Source: Lentzea guizhouensis (lineage in GTDB: Bacteria > Actinomycetota > Actinomycetes > Mycobacteriales > Pseudonocardiaceae). From it: a stretch of DNA of 64,000 nucleotides. The stretch is taken from assembly GCF_001701025.1 (NCBI RefSeq), contig NZ_CP016793.1, forward strand, positions 5,518,001-5,582,000, in the 5' to 3' direction. Below are positions 1 through 8,482 of the stretch, piece after piece; position 1 is the first letter of the stretch; each line of letters starts with the position of its first letter. Below the pieces are notes generated by a model that did no database searches, was not told the origin of the DNA, and saw only the letters and a list, made by a program, of their open reading frames with translations. The position numbers and the translations under genes are program-made.

Positions 1-1058
1 GGGTGATCTCGCCGTTCAACTTCCCCGCGATGGTGCCGCTGTGGTTCGTGCCCACCGCAATCGCTTGCGGCAACACGGTGGTGCTCAAACCGTCCGAAAA
101 GGACCCGAGCGCTTCGATCTTCATCGCCGAGCTGTTCGCCGAGGCGGGGCTGCCCGACGGCGTGCTCAACGTCGTGCACGGCGACAAGGTGGCCGTGGAC
201 CGGTTGCTGGAACACCCGGCGGTCAAGGCGATCTCCTTCGTCGGCTCCACGCCGATCGCGAAGTACGTCTACGAGACCGGTACCGCGCACGGCAAACGCG
301 TGCAGGCACTCGGCGGTGCCAAGAACCACATGGTCGTGCTGCCCGACGCCGACCTCGACCTCGCCGCTGACGCCGCGGTCTCGGCCGGCTTCGGCTCGGC
401 GGGGGAGCGGTGCATGGCCATCTCGGTGGTCGTGGCGGTCGGCCAGGTGGGCGACGAGCTGGTCGAGAAGATCAAGACCAGGATCGCCGACGTGCGGGTC
501 GGCTCCGGCACGTCGTGCGAGATGGGCCCATTGGTCACCGGCGCGCACCGGGACAAGGTGACGTCCTACCTGGACGCCGGCGTCGAGGCGGGCGCGGTGC
601 TCGCGGTGGACGGCCGCGACCACCCGGTCGACGGCGACGCGAGCGGGTTCTGGCTCGGCCCGACGCTCTTCGACCACGTCGGCACGGACATGTCGATCTA
701 CACCGACGAGATCTTCGGCCCGGTCCTCTCGGTCGTGCGCACCTCGACCTACGAGGAGGCGCTGGAGCTGGTGAACAGCAACCGCTACGGCAACGGCACC
801 GCCATCTTCACCAACGACGGCGGTGCCGCGCGCCGCTTCCAGAACGAGGTCGAGGTCGGCATGGTCGGCGTGAACGTGCCGATCCCCGTACCGGTCGCTT
901 ACTACTCGTTCGGCGGCTGGAAGGAGTCGCTCTTCGGTGACGCACACGCCTACGGACCGCACGGCGTGCACTTCTTCACCCGCTCGAAGGTGGTCACCTC
1001 CCGGTGGCTGGACCCGTCGCACGGCGGGGTCAACCTCGGGTTTCCGCAGAACACCTAG
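1..1058 (+). CDS. mmsA: Methylmalonate-semialdehyde dehydrogenase (CoA-acylating), C-terminal part
   Basis: The 5' end lies outside the window; about 351 residues remain. It belongs to the aldehyde dehydrogenase superfamily: the sequence shows the cofactor-binding stretch VLKPSEK, FVGSTP, and the nucleophile motif GERCMA. The stretch LGGAKNHMVV, where ordinary aldehyde dehydrogenases carry ELGGK, is the hallmark of the MmsA branch, which lacks the usual Glu base and transfers the acyl group to CoA. MmsA converts methylmalonate or malonate semialdehyde to propionyl- or acetyl-CoA in valine and inositol catabolism. Which of the two pathways it serves here cannot be told, because its upstream neighbours are missing. 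Confidence 0.9.
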   Translation, partial: VISPFNFPAMVPLWFVPTAIACGNTVVLKPSEKDPSASIFIAELFAEAGLPDGVLNVVHGDKVAVDRLLEHPAVKAISFVGSTPIAKYVYETGTAHGKRVQALGGAKNHMVVLPDADLDLAADAAVSAGFGSAGERCMAISVVVAVGQVGDELVEKIKTRIADVRVGSGTSCEMGPLVTGAHRDKVTSYLDAGVEAGAVLAVDGRDHPVDGDASGFWLGPTLFDHVGTDMSIYTDEIFGPVLSVVRTSTYEEALELVNSNRYGNGTAIFTNDGGAARRFQNEVEVGMVGVNVPIPVPVAYYSFGGWKESLFGDAHAYGPHGVHFFTRSKVVTSRWLDPSHGGVNLGFPQNT

Positions 1059-1080
1059 CCGATACGCCTGGTTTGGCCGG

Positions 1081-1719
1081 GTGAGCACAAGACGCGCCTA
1101 CGACCTCGTCGCCGACCGGTACACCGCCGAGCTCGGCGCCGAGCTCGGCGGGAAACCACTGGACCGCGCGCTGCTCGACGCGCTGGCCGGACTGGCGGAC
1201 GGTCCGGTCCTGGACGTCGGCTGCGGACCCGGACACGTGGCCGCGTACCTGGCCGATCGGGTGCCCGTCGTCGGCGTGGACCTCTCGCCGCGGATGTGTG
1301 CACACGCCTCAGTCCCCGTGTGCGCAGGTGACATGACGGCACTCCCGTTTCAGGCGCGCGCGTTCTCCGCGTTGGTGTGCTTCTACGCCGTGATCCATCT
1401 GAACGCAGAAGAGCGCGCTACGGCCTATCAGGAGTTCGCGCGGGTGTTGGCGCCGGGCGGGCACGCGTTGATCGCGTTCCACGTGCGGGACGCCGAAACC
1501 GGGTCAGGGCAGGAGAAGAAGCTCACCCGGTGGTGGGACCACGACGTGGACCTGACGTTCCGCTTCCTCGATCCGGAGCGGGAGACCGCGGCGTTGGCGG
1601 AGGCGGGCCTCGTGCTGACGGCCCGCCTCGACCGCGCTCCTGATTCACGCGTCGAGCACGCGAGCGACCGGTGTTACCTGCTCGTGCGCGCGGCCAATGC
1701 CTCCGGGATCGGGTCATAG
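1081..1719 (+). CDS. Class I SAM-dependent methyltransferase
   Basis: A 212-residue protein with the Rossmann methyltransferase motif I VLDVGCGPGH near residue 44, followed by GVDLSPRM (acidic loop contacting the SAM ribose) and a post-motif LPFQARAFSALVCFYAVIH region, as in Methyltransf_11/25 enzymes. The substrate is unknown. The GTG start at 1081 gives the normal N-terminus for this family (STRRAYDLVADRY). The frame stays open further upstream, but that part overlaps the end of mmsA. The 3' end overlaps the convergent EF-G gene by 46 nt, so the two transcripts could interfere. Confidence 0.85.
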   Translation: MSTRRAYDLVADRYTAELGAELGGKPLDRALLDALAGLADGPVLDVGCGPGHVAAYLADRVPVVGVDLSPRMCAHASVPVCAGDMTALPFQARAFSALVCFYAVIHLNAEERATAYQEFARVLAPGGHALIAFHVRDAETGSGQEKKLTRWWDHDVDLTFRFLDPERETAALAEAGLVLTARLDRAPDSRVEHASDRCYLLVRAANASGIGS

Positions 1720-3731
1720 CGCGAGAACTGACGGGTGAACGTGCCGGTGCCTGAGGTCAGCGCGCGCAGCTCGATGGCGTAGCGCAGCAGTTCGCTCGAC
1801 GGCACCTCCGCGCGGATCACCGTGCGCCCGCCCTCGTCGGCCTCGGTGCCGAGCACCCGGCCACGCCGGCCGGACAGGTCGCCCAGCACGGTGCCGAGGT
1901 GTTCGTCGGGCAGCCTGATCGCGACCTCGTCCATGGGTTCGAGCAGCTGCGTGCGGCCGGTGGCGGCGGCCTCCTTCAACGCCAGCGCGCCCGCGGTCTG
2001 GAAGGCGGCGTCCGACGAGTCGACCGAGTGCGCCTTGCCGTCGACCAGCGTCACCCGGACGTCGACCACGGGTGTGCCGTCGTGCAGGCCCCTCTCCAGC
2101 TGCGCGCGCACGCCCTTCTCGACGGAGGGGATGAACTGGTGCGGGACCGCGCCACCGATGATCTTGTCGACGAACTCGAAGCCGGAGCCGCGCGGCAGCG
2201 GCTCGACCACGATGTCGCACACGGCGTACTGGCCGTGACCTCCGGATTGCTTGACGTGCCGGCCGTGGCCCTTCGCCTGTCCCGCGAACGTCTCGCGCAA
2301 CGGCACGCGCACCGGTTCGGTGTCGATCTCCGCGCCACCCGCTCGCAGCCGGGCCAGCACGACGTCCGCGTGCGCCTCGCCCATGCACCACAGGACCAGC
2401 TGGTGGGTCTCGGCGTTGCGGTCGAGCCGCAGGGTGGGGTCGCCGGCGACGAGGCGGTTGAGGTTGCGGGCCAGGTTGTCCTCATCGCTTCGTGTGCGGG
2501 GCACGACGGCGACGGGCAGCAACGGTTCTGGCATGTCCCACGGCGCCATGAGCAGCGGCTGTTCCGGTGCGGACACGGTGTCGCCGGTCTCGGCGGTCGT
2601 CAACTTGGTCAACGCGCACATGTCACCCGCGACGCAGTACGGCACCTCACGCAGGTTCGCGCCCAACGGCGAGTAGATGTGCGCGACGCGTTCATCGGCG
2701 TCGTGGTCCTCGTGCCCGCGGTCGGCCATGCCGTGCCCGGAGACGTGCACGGGCCGTTCAGGGCGCAACGTGCCGGAGAAGACGCGGACCAGCGACACGC
2801 GGCCGACGTAGGAGTCCACTGCGGTGCGGACCACCTCGGCGACGAGCGGCCCGTCCGGGTCGGCGGCCATGCGGGGCTGCGGGATGCCGTCGATCGACGT
2901 GACGTCCGGGACCCTGTGCTCCAGCGGCGACGGGAACGCGCGCGCGATGCCGTCGAGCAGCTCGGCCAACCCCATGCCGGTGGCGGCGCACACGGGCATC
3001 ACGGGGTGGAACGACCCGCGCGAGACGGCGGTCTCCAGGTCGGCGATCAACGTGTCCTGGTCGATGTCCTCCCCGGCCAGGTACCGGTCCATGAGCGTCT
3101 CGTCCTCGCTCTCCGCGATGATCCCCTCGATCAGCGCGGCCCGCTCGTCCGGGTAGTCGTCGCCCTGCGTCAGCAACCCGACGAGCCGGTCACCCTCCTG
3201 CATGTACAACGGCACCACGCCCGCACCGAAAGCCGCTTGGCACGCGAGGACTTCCGTGGACACGTCGGCGCGGTGGTGGTCCGTGCGCGTGATGATGACG
3301 GCACGCGGCATGCCGACCAGCGCGCACTCGTCCCACAGCGACACCGTGGCCGCGTCCACGCCCTCGAAGGCGTTCACAACAAAAAGGGCCGCGTCCGCGG
3401 CCCGCAGTCCCGCCCTGAGCTCCCCCACGAAGTCGACGTATCCGGGGGTGTCGATCAGGTTGATCTTGATGTCCCCGTGCTGGAGCGGTGCCACCGCGAG
3501 GCCCACCGACCTCTGCTGCCGCACCGCGGCCGGGTCGTGGTCGCAGACGGTCGTCCCCTCGGTGACCGATCCCGCGCGGGTCAGCACCCCCGTGGCGGCG
3601 AGCAGGGCCTCGGTGAGCGTCGTCTTGCCGGAGCCGGACGGACCGACGAGCACGACGTTGCGGACCTTGGCCGGGTCGTCCACAGCGACCGCGCCTGCCG
3701 ATGTCCCGTTGTCGGAGTGCTTGCTTCCCAT
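1674..3731 (-). CDS. Elongation factor G-like GTPase (EF-G2 paralogue)
   Basis: About 685 residues with EF-G architecture: a GTPase domain with P-loop GPSGSGKTT (residues 30-38) and switch II DTPGYVDF, then an EF-Tu-like domain 2 and EF-G domains III-V near the C-terminus (GGHGQYAVCDIVVEP, PDEHLGTVLGDLSGRRGRV). It belongs to the actinobacterial EF-G-like 'EF-G2' branch, not canonical FusA. The guanine-specificity motif NKxD is replaced by TRTD, and the canonical switch I sequence is not evident. The ATG at 3731 is preferred over an upstream in-frame start at 3788 because it leaves the usual short charged N-terminus before the P-loop. Its role is not established; members of this branch are thought to be non-essential. 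Confidence 0.85.
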   Translation of the reverse strand: MGSKHSDNGTSAGAVAVDDPAKVRNVVLVGPSGSGKTTLTEALLAATGVLTRAGSVTEGTTVCDHDPAAVRQQRSVGLAVAPLQHGDIKINLIDTPGYVDFVGELRAGLRAADAALFVVNAFEGVDAATVSLWDECALVGMPRAVIITRTDHHRADVSTEVLACQAAFGAGVVPLYMQEGDRLVGLLTQGDDYPDERAALIEGIIAESEDETLMDRYLAGEDIDQDTLIADLETAVSRGSFHPVMPVCAATGMGLAELLDGIARAFPSPLEHRVPDVTSIDGIPQPRMAADPDGPLVAEVVRTAVDSYVGRVSLVRVFSGTLRPERPVHVSGHGMADRGHEDHDADERVAHIYSPLGANLREVPYCVAGDMCALTKLTTAETGDTVSAPEQPLLMAPWDMPEPLLPVAVVPRTRSDEDNLARNLNRLVAGDPTLRLDRNAETHQLVLWCMGEAHADVVLARLRAGGAEIDTEPVRVPLRETFAGQAKGHGRHVKQSGGHGQYAVCDIVVEPLPRGSGFEFVDKIIGGAVPHQFIPSVEKGVRAQLERGLHDGTPVVDVRVTLVDGKAHSVDSSDAAFQTAGALALKEAAATGRTQLLEPMDEVAIRLPDEHLGTVLGDLSGRRGRVLGTEADEGGRTVIRAEVPSSELLRYAIELRALTSGTGTFTRQFSRYDPIPEALAARTSR

Positions 3732-3910
3732 GGCGACCTCCGTCAAGTCGTAGTGTTCGATCTCACACCCGATGACCGGTGGTGACAAGACCGAGGACCC
3801 GTCTGGGCGCCGACCGGCACGCGAACACAGTTCACAGAGGCGGCCGGGTGACAGGGGTCACCACCTGCGGTTGATCGGAAAGTGGCCTTCTGGTTCCCGT
3901 TGTCAGTGGC

Positions 3911-3941
3911 TTGGGAGAGGGGGCCACGTCGGACGTAGCCT
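3911..3941 (+). promoter_or_regulatory. Candidate promoter of pdxS
   Basis: A -35-like TTGGGA (3911-3916) and a -10-like TAGCCT (3936-3941) are separated by 19 nt. They lie 37 nt upstream of the pdxS GTG start, which is itself preceded by a GAAAGG ribosome-binding site. The spacing is slightly long for a vegetative promoter. Confidence 0.35.
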
Positions 3942-3978
3942 GGGCGTACCGACTTCCCTTCGAGAAAGGTTGCCCAGG

Positions 3979-4872
3979 GTGAGCACTGACCAGGTCACGG
4001 GTACCGCCCGCGTCAAGCGCGGCATGGCCGAGATGCTCAAGGGTGGCGTGATCATGGACGTGGTCGACGCCACCCAGGCGAAGATCGCGGAGGACGCGGG
4101 CGCCGTCGCCGTCATGGCGCTCGAGCGCGTGCCCGCCGACATCCGCGCGCAGGGCGGCGTCGCCCGCATGAGCGACCCCGACCTGATCGACGGCATCATC
4201 AACGCCGTCTCGATCCCGGTCATGGCGAAGGCCCGCATCGGCCACTTCGTCGAGGCCCAGGTCCTCGCCTCGCTCGGTGTCGACTACATCGACGAGTCCG
4301 AGGTGCTGACCCCGGCCGACTACGCCAACCACATCGACAAGTGGGCCTTCACGGTCCCCTTCGTCTGCGGTGCGACGAACCTGGGCGAGGCGCTGCGCCG
4401 CATCACCGAGGGCGCGGCCATGATCCGCTCCAAGGGCGAGGCCGGCACCGGTGACGTCTCCAACGCCACCACGCACATGCGCAAGATCCGCCAGGAGATC
4501 CGCCGCCTGCAGAACCTGCCGGAGGACGAGCTGTACGTGGCCGCCAAGGAGCTCCAGGCGCCGTACGAGCTGGTCAAGGAGGTCGCGCAGAACGGCAAGC
4601 TCCCGGTCGTGCTGTTCACCGCAGGCGGCATCGCGACCCCGGCCGACGCGGCGATGATGATGCAGCTCGGCGCCGAGGGCGTGTTCGTCGGTTCCGGCAT
4701 CTTCAAGTCCGGCAACCCGGCCCAGCGCGCCGAGGCCATCGTGAAGGCGACGACCTTCCACGACGACCCCGACGTCATCGCCAAGGTCTCGCGCGGCCTG
4801 GGTGAGGCCATGGTCGGCATCAACGTCGAGGACGTGCCGGAACCGCACCGCCTGGCCGAGCGCGGCTGGTAG
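3979..4872 (+). CDS. pdxS: Pyridoxal 5'-phosphate synthase lyase subunit PdxS
   Basis: A 297-residue TIM-barrel enzyme that makes PLP from ribose 5-phosphate, glyceraldehyde 3-phosphate and ammonia, as a dodecamer decorated by the glutaminase PdxT. Highly conserved stretches are visible: [34 protein letters not shown] (containing the lysine that forms the ribose-phosphate adduct), [16 protein letters not shown] and [16 protein letters not shown]. Length is normal. The GTG at 3979 follows a good GAAAGG site; the frame is open upstream but has no matching family residues. Its partner pdxT is 11.5 kb downstream (16369), not adjacent as is common in related actinobacteria. Confidence 0.97.
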   Translation: MSTDQVTGTARVKRGMAEMLKGGVIMDVVDATQAKIAEDAGAVAVMALERVPADIRAQGGVARMSDPDLIDGIINAVSIPVMAKARIGHFVEAQVLASLGVDYIDESEVLTPADYANHIDKWAFTVPFVCGATNLGEALRRITEGAAMIRSKGEAGTGDVSNATTHMRKIRQEIRRLQNLPEDELYVAAKELQAPYELVKEVAQNGKLPVVLFTAGGIATPADAAMMMQLGAEGVFVGSGIFKSGNPAQRAEAIVKATTFHDDPDVIAKVSRGLGEAMVGINVEDVPEPHRLAERGW

Positions 4873-4896
4873 TCCGCGCCGCACGCGACAACGACG

Positions 4897-4930
4897 AAAG
4901 GGGCGCACCCACCGCGGGTGCGCCCCCTTT
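4897..4930. terminator. Bidirectional terminator between pdxS and the helR-like gene
   Basis: A near-perfect GC-rich hairpin: left arm AAAGGGGCGCACCC (4897-4910), 5-nt loop, right arm GGGTGCGCCCCC followed by TTT. A-run and T-run flanks mean it can serve both convergent transcripts. Confidence 0.85.
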
Positions 4931-4939
4931 CCGCTTGGT

Positions 4940-7120
4940 TCAGCCCACCGGCTGCAGCGAGCTCAACGCCTCCGGCAACGGTCCGTGGTGCAGCACGCCG
5001 AGCCGTTGCGTGGCACGGGTGAGCGCCACGTACAGCTCCGCCGCCCCGCGCGGGCCGTCGGCCAGGATCCGCTCCGGTGCCACGACGAGCACCGAGTCGA
5101 ACTCCAGGCCCTTGGTCTCCGAAGCCGGCACCGTGCCGGGCACACCGGGCGGTCCGATCACGACGCTCGTGCCGTCCAGAACCGCTTCCGCCGCGGCGAA
5201 CTCCTCGATCGCGGCCGGCAGCTCGGCCTCGCTCACCCGCCGGGCCCACGGCTGGACACCGTTGGCGCGCACCGACTCCGGGGCCTGGACGTCCGGCGCG
5301 AACTCGGCGAGCACGCGGGCGGCGACGGCCATGATCTCGGCCGGGGTGCGGTAGTTGACGGTGAGCGAGCGGTAGACCCAGCGGTCCTTCACGTACGGGT
5401 CGAGCATGTCGGCCCAGGTCACGGCGCCGGCGGCGGTGCGGCGCTGGGCCAGGTCGCCGACGACGGTGAACGAGCGGCCCGGGCAGCGGCGCATCAGCAC
5501 CCGCCAGTCCATCTCGGACAGTTCCTGGGCTTCGTCGACCACGACGTGGCGGTAGGTCCAGTCGCGGTCGGCGGTGGCGCGTTCGGCCAGCGTGCGGGTG
5601 TCGTGCTCCTCGAACCGGAACGCCAGGTCCTCGGCCTGCAGCAGGTCGGTGGCGAAGAGGTGGTCCTCGTCGTCCATGTGGTCCTGGCGGTTGGTCATGC
5701 TGTCCAGCACGGCCTCGGCGTAGGCGGCCTCGGCCTTGCGCTCCTCCAGCGCCGCGCGCTCGCGGGTCATGTCGGTGATCTTGTCGCGGCCCAGCAGGTC
5801 GTGCAGCTCGTCGAGCAGCGGCACGTCCGAGACGGTCCACGCCTCGCCGTCCTCCCGCAGCAACGCGGGGTCGCCACCGGCGGCGGCCAGCCGGTCCGCG
5901 GACGACAGCAGCGACGACAGCAGCGACCGCGGGGTGAGCACCGGCCACAGCTCGTCCATCGCGGACAGGAACCGCTCGTCCTCCGCTAGGTCCTTCAGCA
6001 GGCCGGACCGCATGTCCTCCCAGCCCTGCTTGTCCTCCCGCGACAGCCAGCCCTTGCCGATCCTGGCGATCGCGCGCTCGGTCAGCACGTAGGTGACGAT
6101 CTCCACGAACGTCGCGCGCGCCTCGTTGTGCGGCAGGCCGGTGTCGCGGGCCTCCTGCCGGGCCCACTCGGCGGTCTCGCTGTTGATGTGGACGGTGATG
6201 TCCTTCAGCCCGATCGCGATCGGCTCCTCCGGCAGGCGCTGCCGGTCGGCGACCGCGGCCGCGAGCACGTCGAGCATCTTCAGCGAGCCCTTGAGCCGCG
6301 CGGCGTCCGCGGGGTCCTCCGCGGTCACCTTCATGCCGGGCACGAAGTCGCCGGCGGTCATGAACACCACGTCGGACTCGCCCAGCGACGGCAGCACGCG
6401 GCCGATGTGGTTGAGGAACGCGGGGTTCGGGCCGACGACGAGCACGCCGTGGCGTTCCATCCGCTCCCGCTGCGTGTACAGCAGGTACGCGACGCGGTGC
6501 AGCGCCACCACGGTCTTGCCGGTGCCGGGCCCGCCCTCGATGACCAGCACGCCGGGGTGCTCGAGCCGGATGATCGCGTCCTGCTCGGCCTGGATCGTCG
6601 CCACGATGTCGCGCATGCCCTCGCCGCGGGGCGCGTTGACCGCGGCCAGCAACGCCGCGTCACCGCGCTCGTCGGCGTCCGGCCGCCCGAAGACCTCGTC
6701 GGTGAAGTCGACCAGCGTCCGCCGGTTCGTGTGGAACTGCCGGCGCCGCCGCATCCCCTCCGCGTTCGCGCCCGTGGCCGTGTAGAACGGCCGCGACGAC
6801 GGCGCGCGCCAGTCGAGCAGCACCGGCTCGAAGTCGCGTTCCTCGTCGAAGATGCCGATCCGCCCGATGTAGTGCGTCTCGCCGTCGAGGCTGTCCAGCC
6901 GCCCGAAGCACAGCCCGTCGTCGGCCACCTCCAGCCGCTTCATCTCCTTGTGCCGTGCGCGCACTTCCTGGTCACGTTCCATGACCGTCCCACCGGTGCC
7001 GCGCAACGCAGCGGTGAACGCCCCCTTCACGCGCGCACGGTCGGCATCGAGCCGTGCGTACAGATCAGCAACGTAGGCGCGCTCGGACCGCAGTTCTGCT
7101 TCATACCCCTGGTTTGACAC
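4940..7120 (-). CDS. helR: HelD/HelR-type RNA polymerase-recycling UvrD-like ATPase
   Basis: A 726-residue superfamily 1 helicase-like ATPase. An N-terminal coiled-coil arm (about 1-65) precedes a Q-motif (about 177-183), Walker A GGPGTGKT (196-203), Walker B VVVDEAQELSEMDW and a UvrD-like C-terminal region with ETKGLEFDSVLVV. The N-terminal arm plus split UvrD domain is typical of HelD/HelR, which bind RNA polymerase, free stalled complexes and, for HelR, displace rifamycins and give tolerance. The GTG at 7120 has GGGGAA about 5 nt upstream. Assignment to HelR over general HelD rests on overall form and on the candidate rifamycin-associated element at 7175-7195. Confidence 0.8.
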   Translation of the reverse strand: MSNQGYEAELRSERAYVADLYARLDADRARVKGAFTAALRGTGGTVMERDQEVRARHKEMKRLEVADDGLCFGRLDSLDGETHYIGRIGIFDEERDFEPVLLDWRAPSSRPFYTATGANAEGMRRRRQFHTNRRTLVDFTDEVFGRPDADERGDAALLAAVNAPRGEGMRDIVATIQAEQDAIIRLEHPGVLVIEGGPGTGKTVVALHRVAYLLYTQRERMERHGVLVVGPNPAFLNHIGRVLPSLGESDVVFMTAGDFVPGMKVTAEDPADAARLKGSLKMLDVLAAAVADRQRLPEEPIAIGLKDITVHINSETAEWARQEARDTGLPHNEARATFVEIVTYVLTERAIARIGKGWLSREDKQGWEDMRSGLLKDLAEDERFLSAMDELWPVLTPRSLLSSLLSSADRLAAAGGDPALLREDGEAWTVSDVPLLDELHDLLGRDKITDMTRERAALEERKAEAAYAEAVLDSMTNRQDHMDDEDHLFATDLLQAEDLAFRFEEHDTRTLAERATADRDWTYRHVVVDEAQELSEMDWRVLMRRCPGRSFTVVGDLAQRRTAAGAVTWADMLDPYVKDRWVYRSLTVNYRTPAEIMAVAARVLAEFAPDVQAPESVRANGVQPWARRVSEAELPAAIEEFAAAEAVLDGTSVVIGPPGVPGTVPASETKGLEFDSVLVVAPERILADGPRGAAELYVALTRATQRLGVLHHGPLPEALSSLQPVG

Positions 7121-7174
7121 GTGTTCCCCAAAGCGCCTGGTTGTGGCTTAGCGCGATGAGTCTGAGGTATGCCC

Positions 7175-7195
7175 GGGGTCTTGTGGCAAGGCCCC
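7175..7195 (-). promoter_or_regulatory. Candidate rifamycin-associated element (RAE) upstream of the helR-like gene
   Basis: An interrupted inverted repeat with arms GGGG(T)CTTG and CAAG(G)CCCC around TGG, 54 nt upstream of the helR-like start. From memory, the published RAE is a 19-bp inverted repeat with a CTTG...CAAG core and G/C-run flanks found before actinomycete rifamycin-resistance genes including helR. This copy differs by one extra base in each arm. The sequence similarity is seen directly; the function is inferred. Confidence 0.6.
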
Positions 7196-7243
7196 CCGTC
7201 TGCTATATGGTTGAGTGGGCAGGGAGCGGGTTCCGCTCCCCTG

Positions 7244-7840
7244 TCACTTGCTGGCCGCCATGCAGTAGGTCGTCCTGATCTCCGGGTACGCCAGGCCCGC
7301 CGGCACACCCGCTCCGCACACCGCCGGGTCGACGGTGTCCTTGAACACCCGCACCTTCAGCGTCAGCTCGGTGCACGGCGCCTCCGGCATGTAGGCGCCG
7401 TAGAGCTCGGTGATCCGGTAGCACTTCCCGTCCTCGAACAACGGCGCCAGGCACACGCCCAGCTTGCCGCTCCACCGGTACCGCGAGTACTTCGTCTTGT
7501 CCTGCCCGCTCGCCGTGCCGCAGTCCTCGCCCTGGCGCTGCAGGCTCGCGACGACCTGGTTGTGCGTGCCGGCCGCGCAGTCGACCTTCGTCACGGTCGC
7601 CTTGACCGCGGTGCCGTCGATGCGCATGCAGTCGCCGACGACGGGCTCGTCGCCTCGCCCGCCTTCCGCGGAGACCCCCGTGGCGTCGGGGAAGTCCGGC
7701 TCCGGCCTGGTGGCCACGTAGAGGAAGACGCCTCCCGCGACCACGACCAGCACGGCCAGGACGGCGAGCAGCGTCTTCCACACGCCCGGCTTCTCCAGCG
7801 CGGGCTCCTGCGGCGAGGCGTTCTCGAACGGGTCAGACAT
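7244..7840 (-). CDS. Membrane-anchored extracytoplasmic protein, LppU/septum-formation-like
   Basis: 198 residues: a short acidic, proline-rich cytoplasmic head (1-20), one transmembrane helix (about 21-45, LLAVLAVLVVVAGGVFLYV), then an outside domain with eight cysteines. The pattern VGDCMRIDG...VDCAAGTHNQVV resembles the repeated domain of actinobacterial LppU-like or septum-formation proteins, in which paired Cys form disulphides. Function unknown. The ATG at 7840 has a strong GGGGGGAA site. It is transcribed toward the helR-like gene, 123 nt away, with the RAE-like element in between, so the two probably have separate promoters. Confidence 0.7.
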   Translation of the reverse strand: MSDPFENASPQEPALEKPGVWKTLLAVLAVLVVVAGGVFLYVATRPEPDFPDATGVSAEGGRGDEPVVGDCMRIDGTAVKATVTKVDCAAGTHNQVVASLQRQGEDCGTASGQDKTKYSRYRWSGKLGVCLAPLFEDGKCYRITELYGAYMPEAPCTELTLKVRVFKDTVDPAVCGAGVPAGLAYPEIRTTYCMAASK

Positions 7841-7870
7841 GTGTTCCCCCCAGACAGTTCGGCGACAAGC

Positions 7871-8425
7871 CTAGGTCGTGTGCTCCATCACCATCACCGC
7901 GGTGGTGCCCGGTTCCAGCGCCTTGCAGATGTGCGGCAGATCCCCCGGATAGACGATGTAGTCACCGGGCCCGAGCTCGACCGGGTCGTCCGCCAGCCCC
8001 GCGAGGCAGCGGCCCGTCGCCACGATCATGTGCTCGACGCTGCCCGGCACGTGCGGCTCCGACTCGCGGGCGCCGCCCGGTTCGAGCGCCAGCCAGTAGA
8101 TGTCGTGCTTGGTGCCCGGACGGCACGCGGCGAGCAGGGTGGCGGAGTAGTGCGCGCGCTCGGAGTGGATGACCGGGCCCTGGCCGGCGCGGATCACCTG
8201 CACGCGCGGCACCGCGGGTTCGACCAACTGGCTGAACGGCACGCCCAGGGCGACGCCGAGGGCCCAGAGAGTTTCGACACTCGGGTTGCCGGTCGCCGAC
8301 TCCAGCTGCGACAGCGTCGACTTCGCGATGCCCGCCTTCTTGGCCAGCTCGGACAGCGAGAGGCCGGTGCGGTCGCGCTCGCGGCGGAGGTTGGCCGCGA
8401 TCAGGTCGAGTGGTGCGTTCGACAC
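7871..8425 (-). CDS. XRE-family regulator with C-terminal cupin domain
   Basis: About 184 residues. An N-terminal helix-turn-helix (LSELAKKAGIAKSTLSQLESA) is followed by a cupin barrel (about 95-180, with GTKHDIYWLALEPGGARESEPHVPGSVEHM and PGDYIVYPGDLPH). Such regulators sense a small molecule in the cupin and often control a neighbouring transporter; here the divergent azlCD exporter is the obvious target. GTG 8425 is chosen over GTG 8455 because the latter lies inside the inverted repeat proposed as its operator (8450-8469). Neither start has a clear ribosome-binding site. Confidence 0.85.
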   Translation of the reverse strand: MSNAPLDLIAANLRRERDRTGLSLSELAKKAGIAKSTLSQLESATGNPSVETLWALGVALGVPFSQLVEPAVPRVQVIRAGQGPVIHSERAHYSATLLAACRPGTKHDIYWLALEPGGARESEPHVPGSVEHMIVATGRCLAGLADDPVELGPGDYIVYPGDLPHICKALEPGTTAVMVMEHTT

Positions 8426-8449
8426 AGAAGTCCAATCGTTCGGCTTGAC

Positions 8450-8469
8450 GAACACCCGGTGTGGTGTTC
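8450..8469. promoter_or_regulatory. Candidate operator in the XRE-azlC divergent region
   Basis: A perfect inverted repeat GAACACC-CGGTGT-GGTGTTC. It directly follows a -35-like TTGACG (8445-8450) pointing toward azlC and precedes the weak -10 candidate CATCGT (8469-8474). A repressor bound here would block the azlC promoter. Confidence 0.55.
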
Positions 8470-8482
8470 ATCGTATCGGGTG

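Noticed and set aside
1899..3785. A 628-codon open frame on the plus strand opposite the EF-G gene
   Set aside because: It is the antisense of a well-conserved EF-G; its translation is rich in Arg/His/Gly/Val with no known domain, typical of a high-GC shadow.
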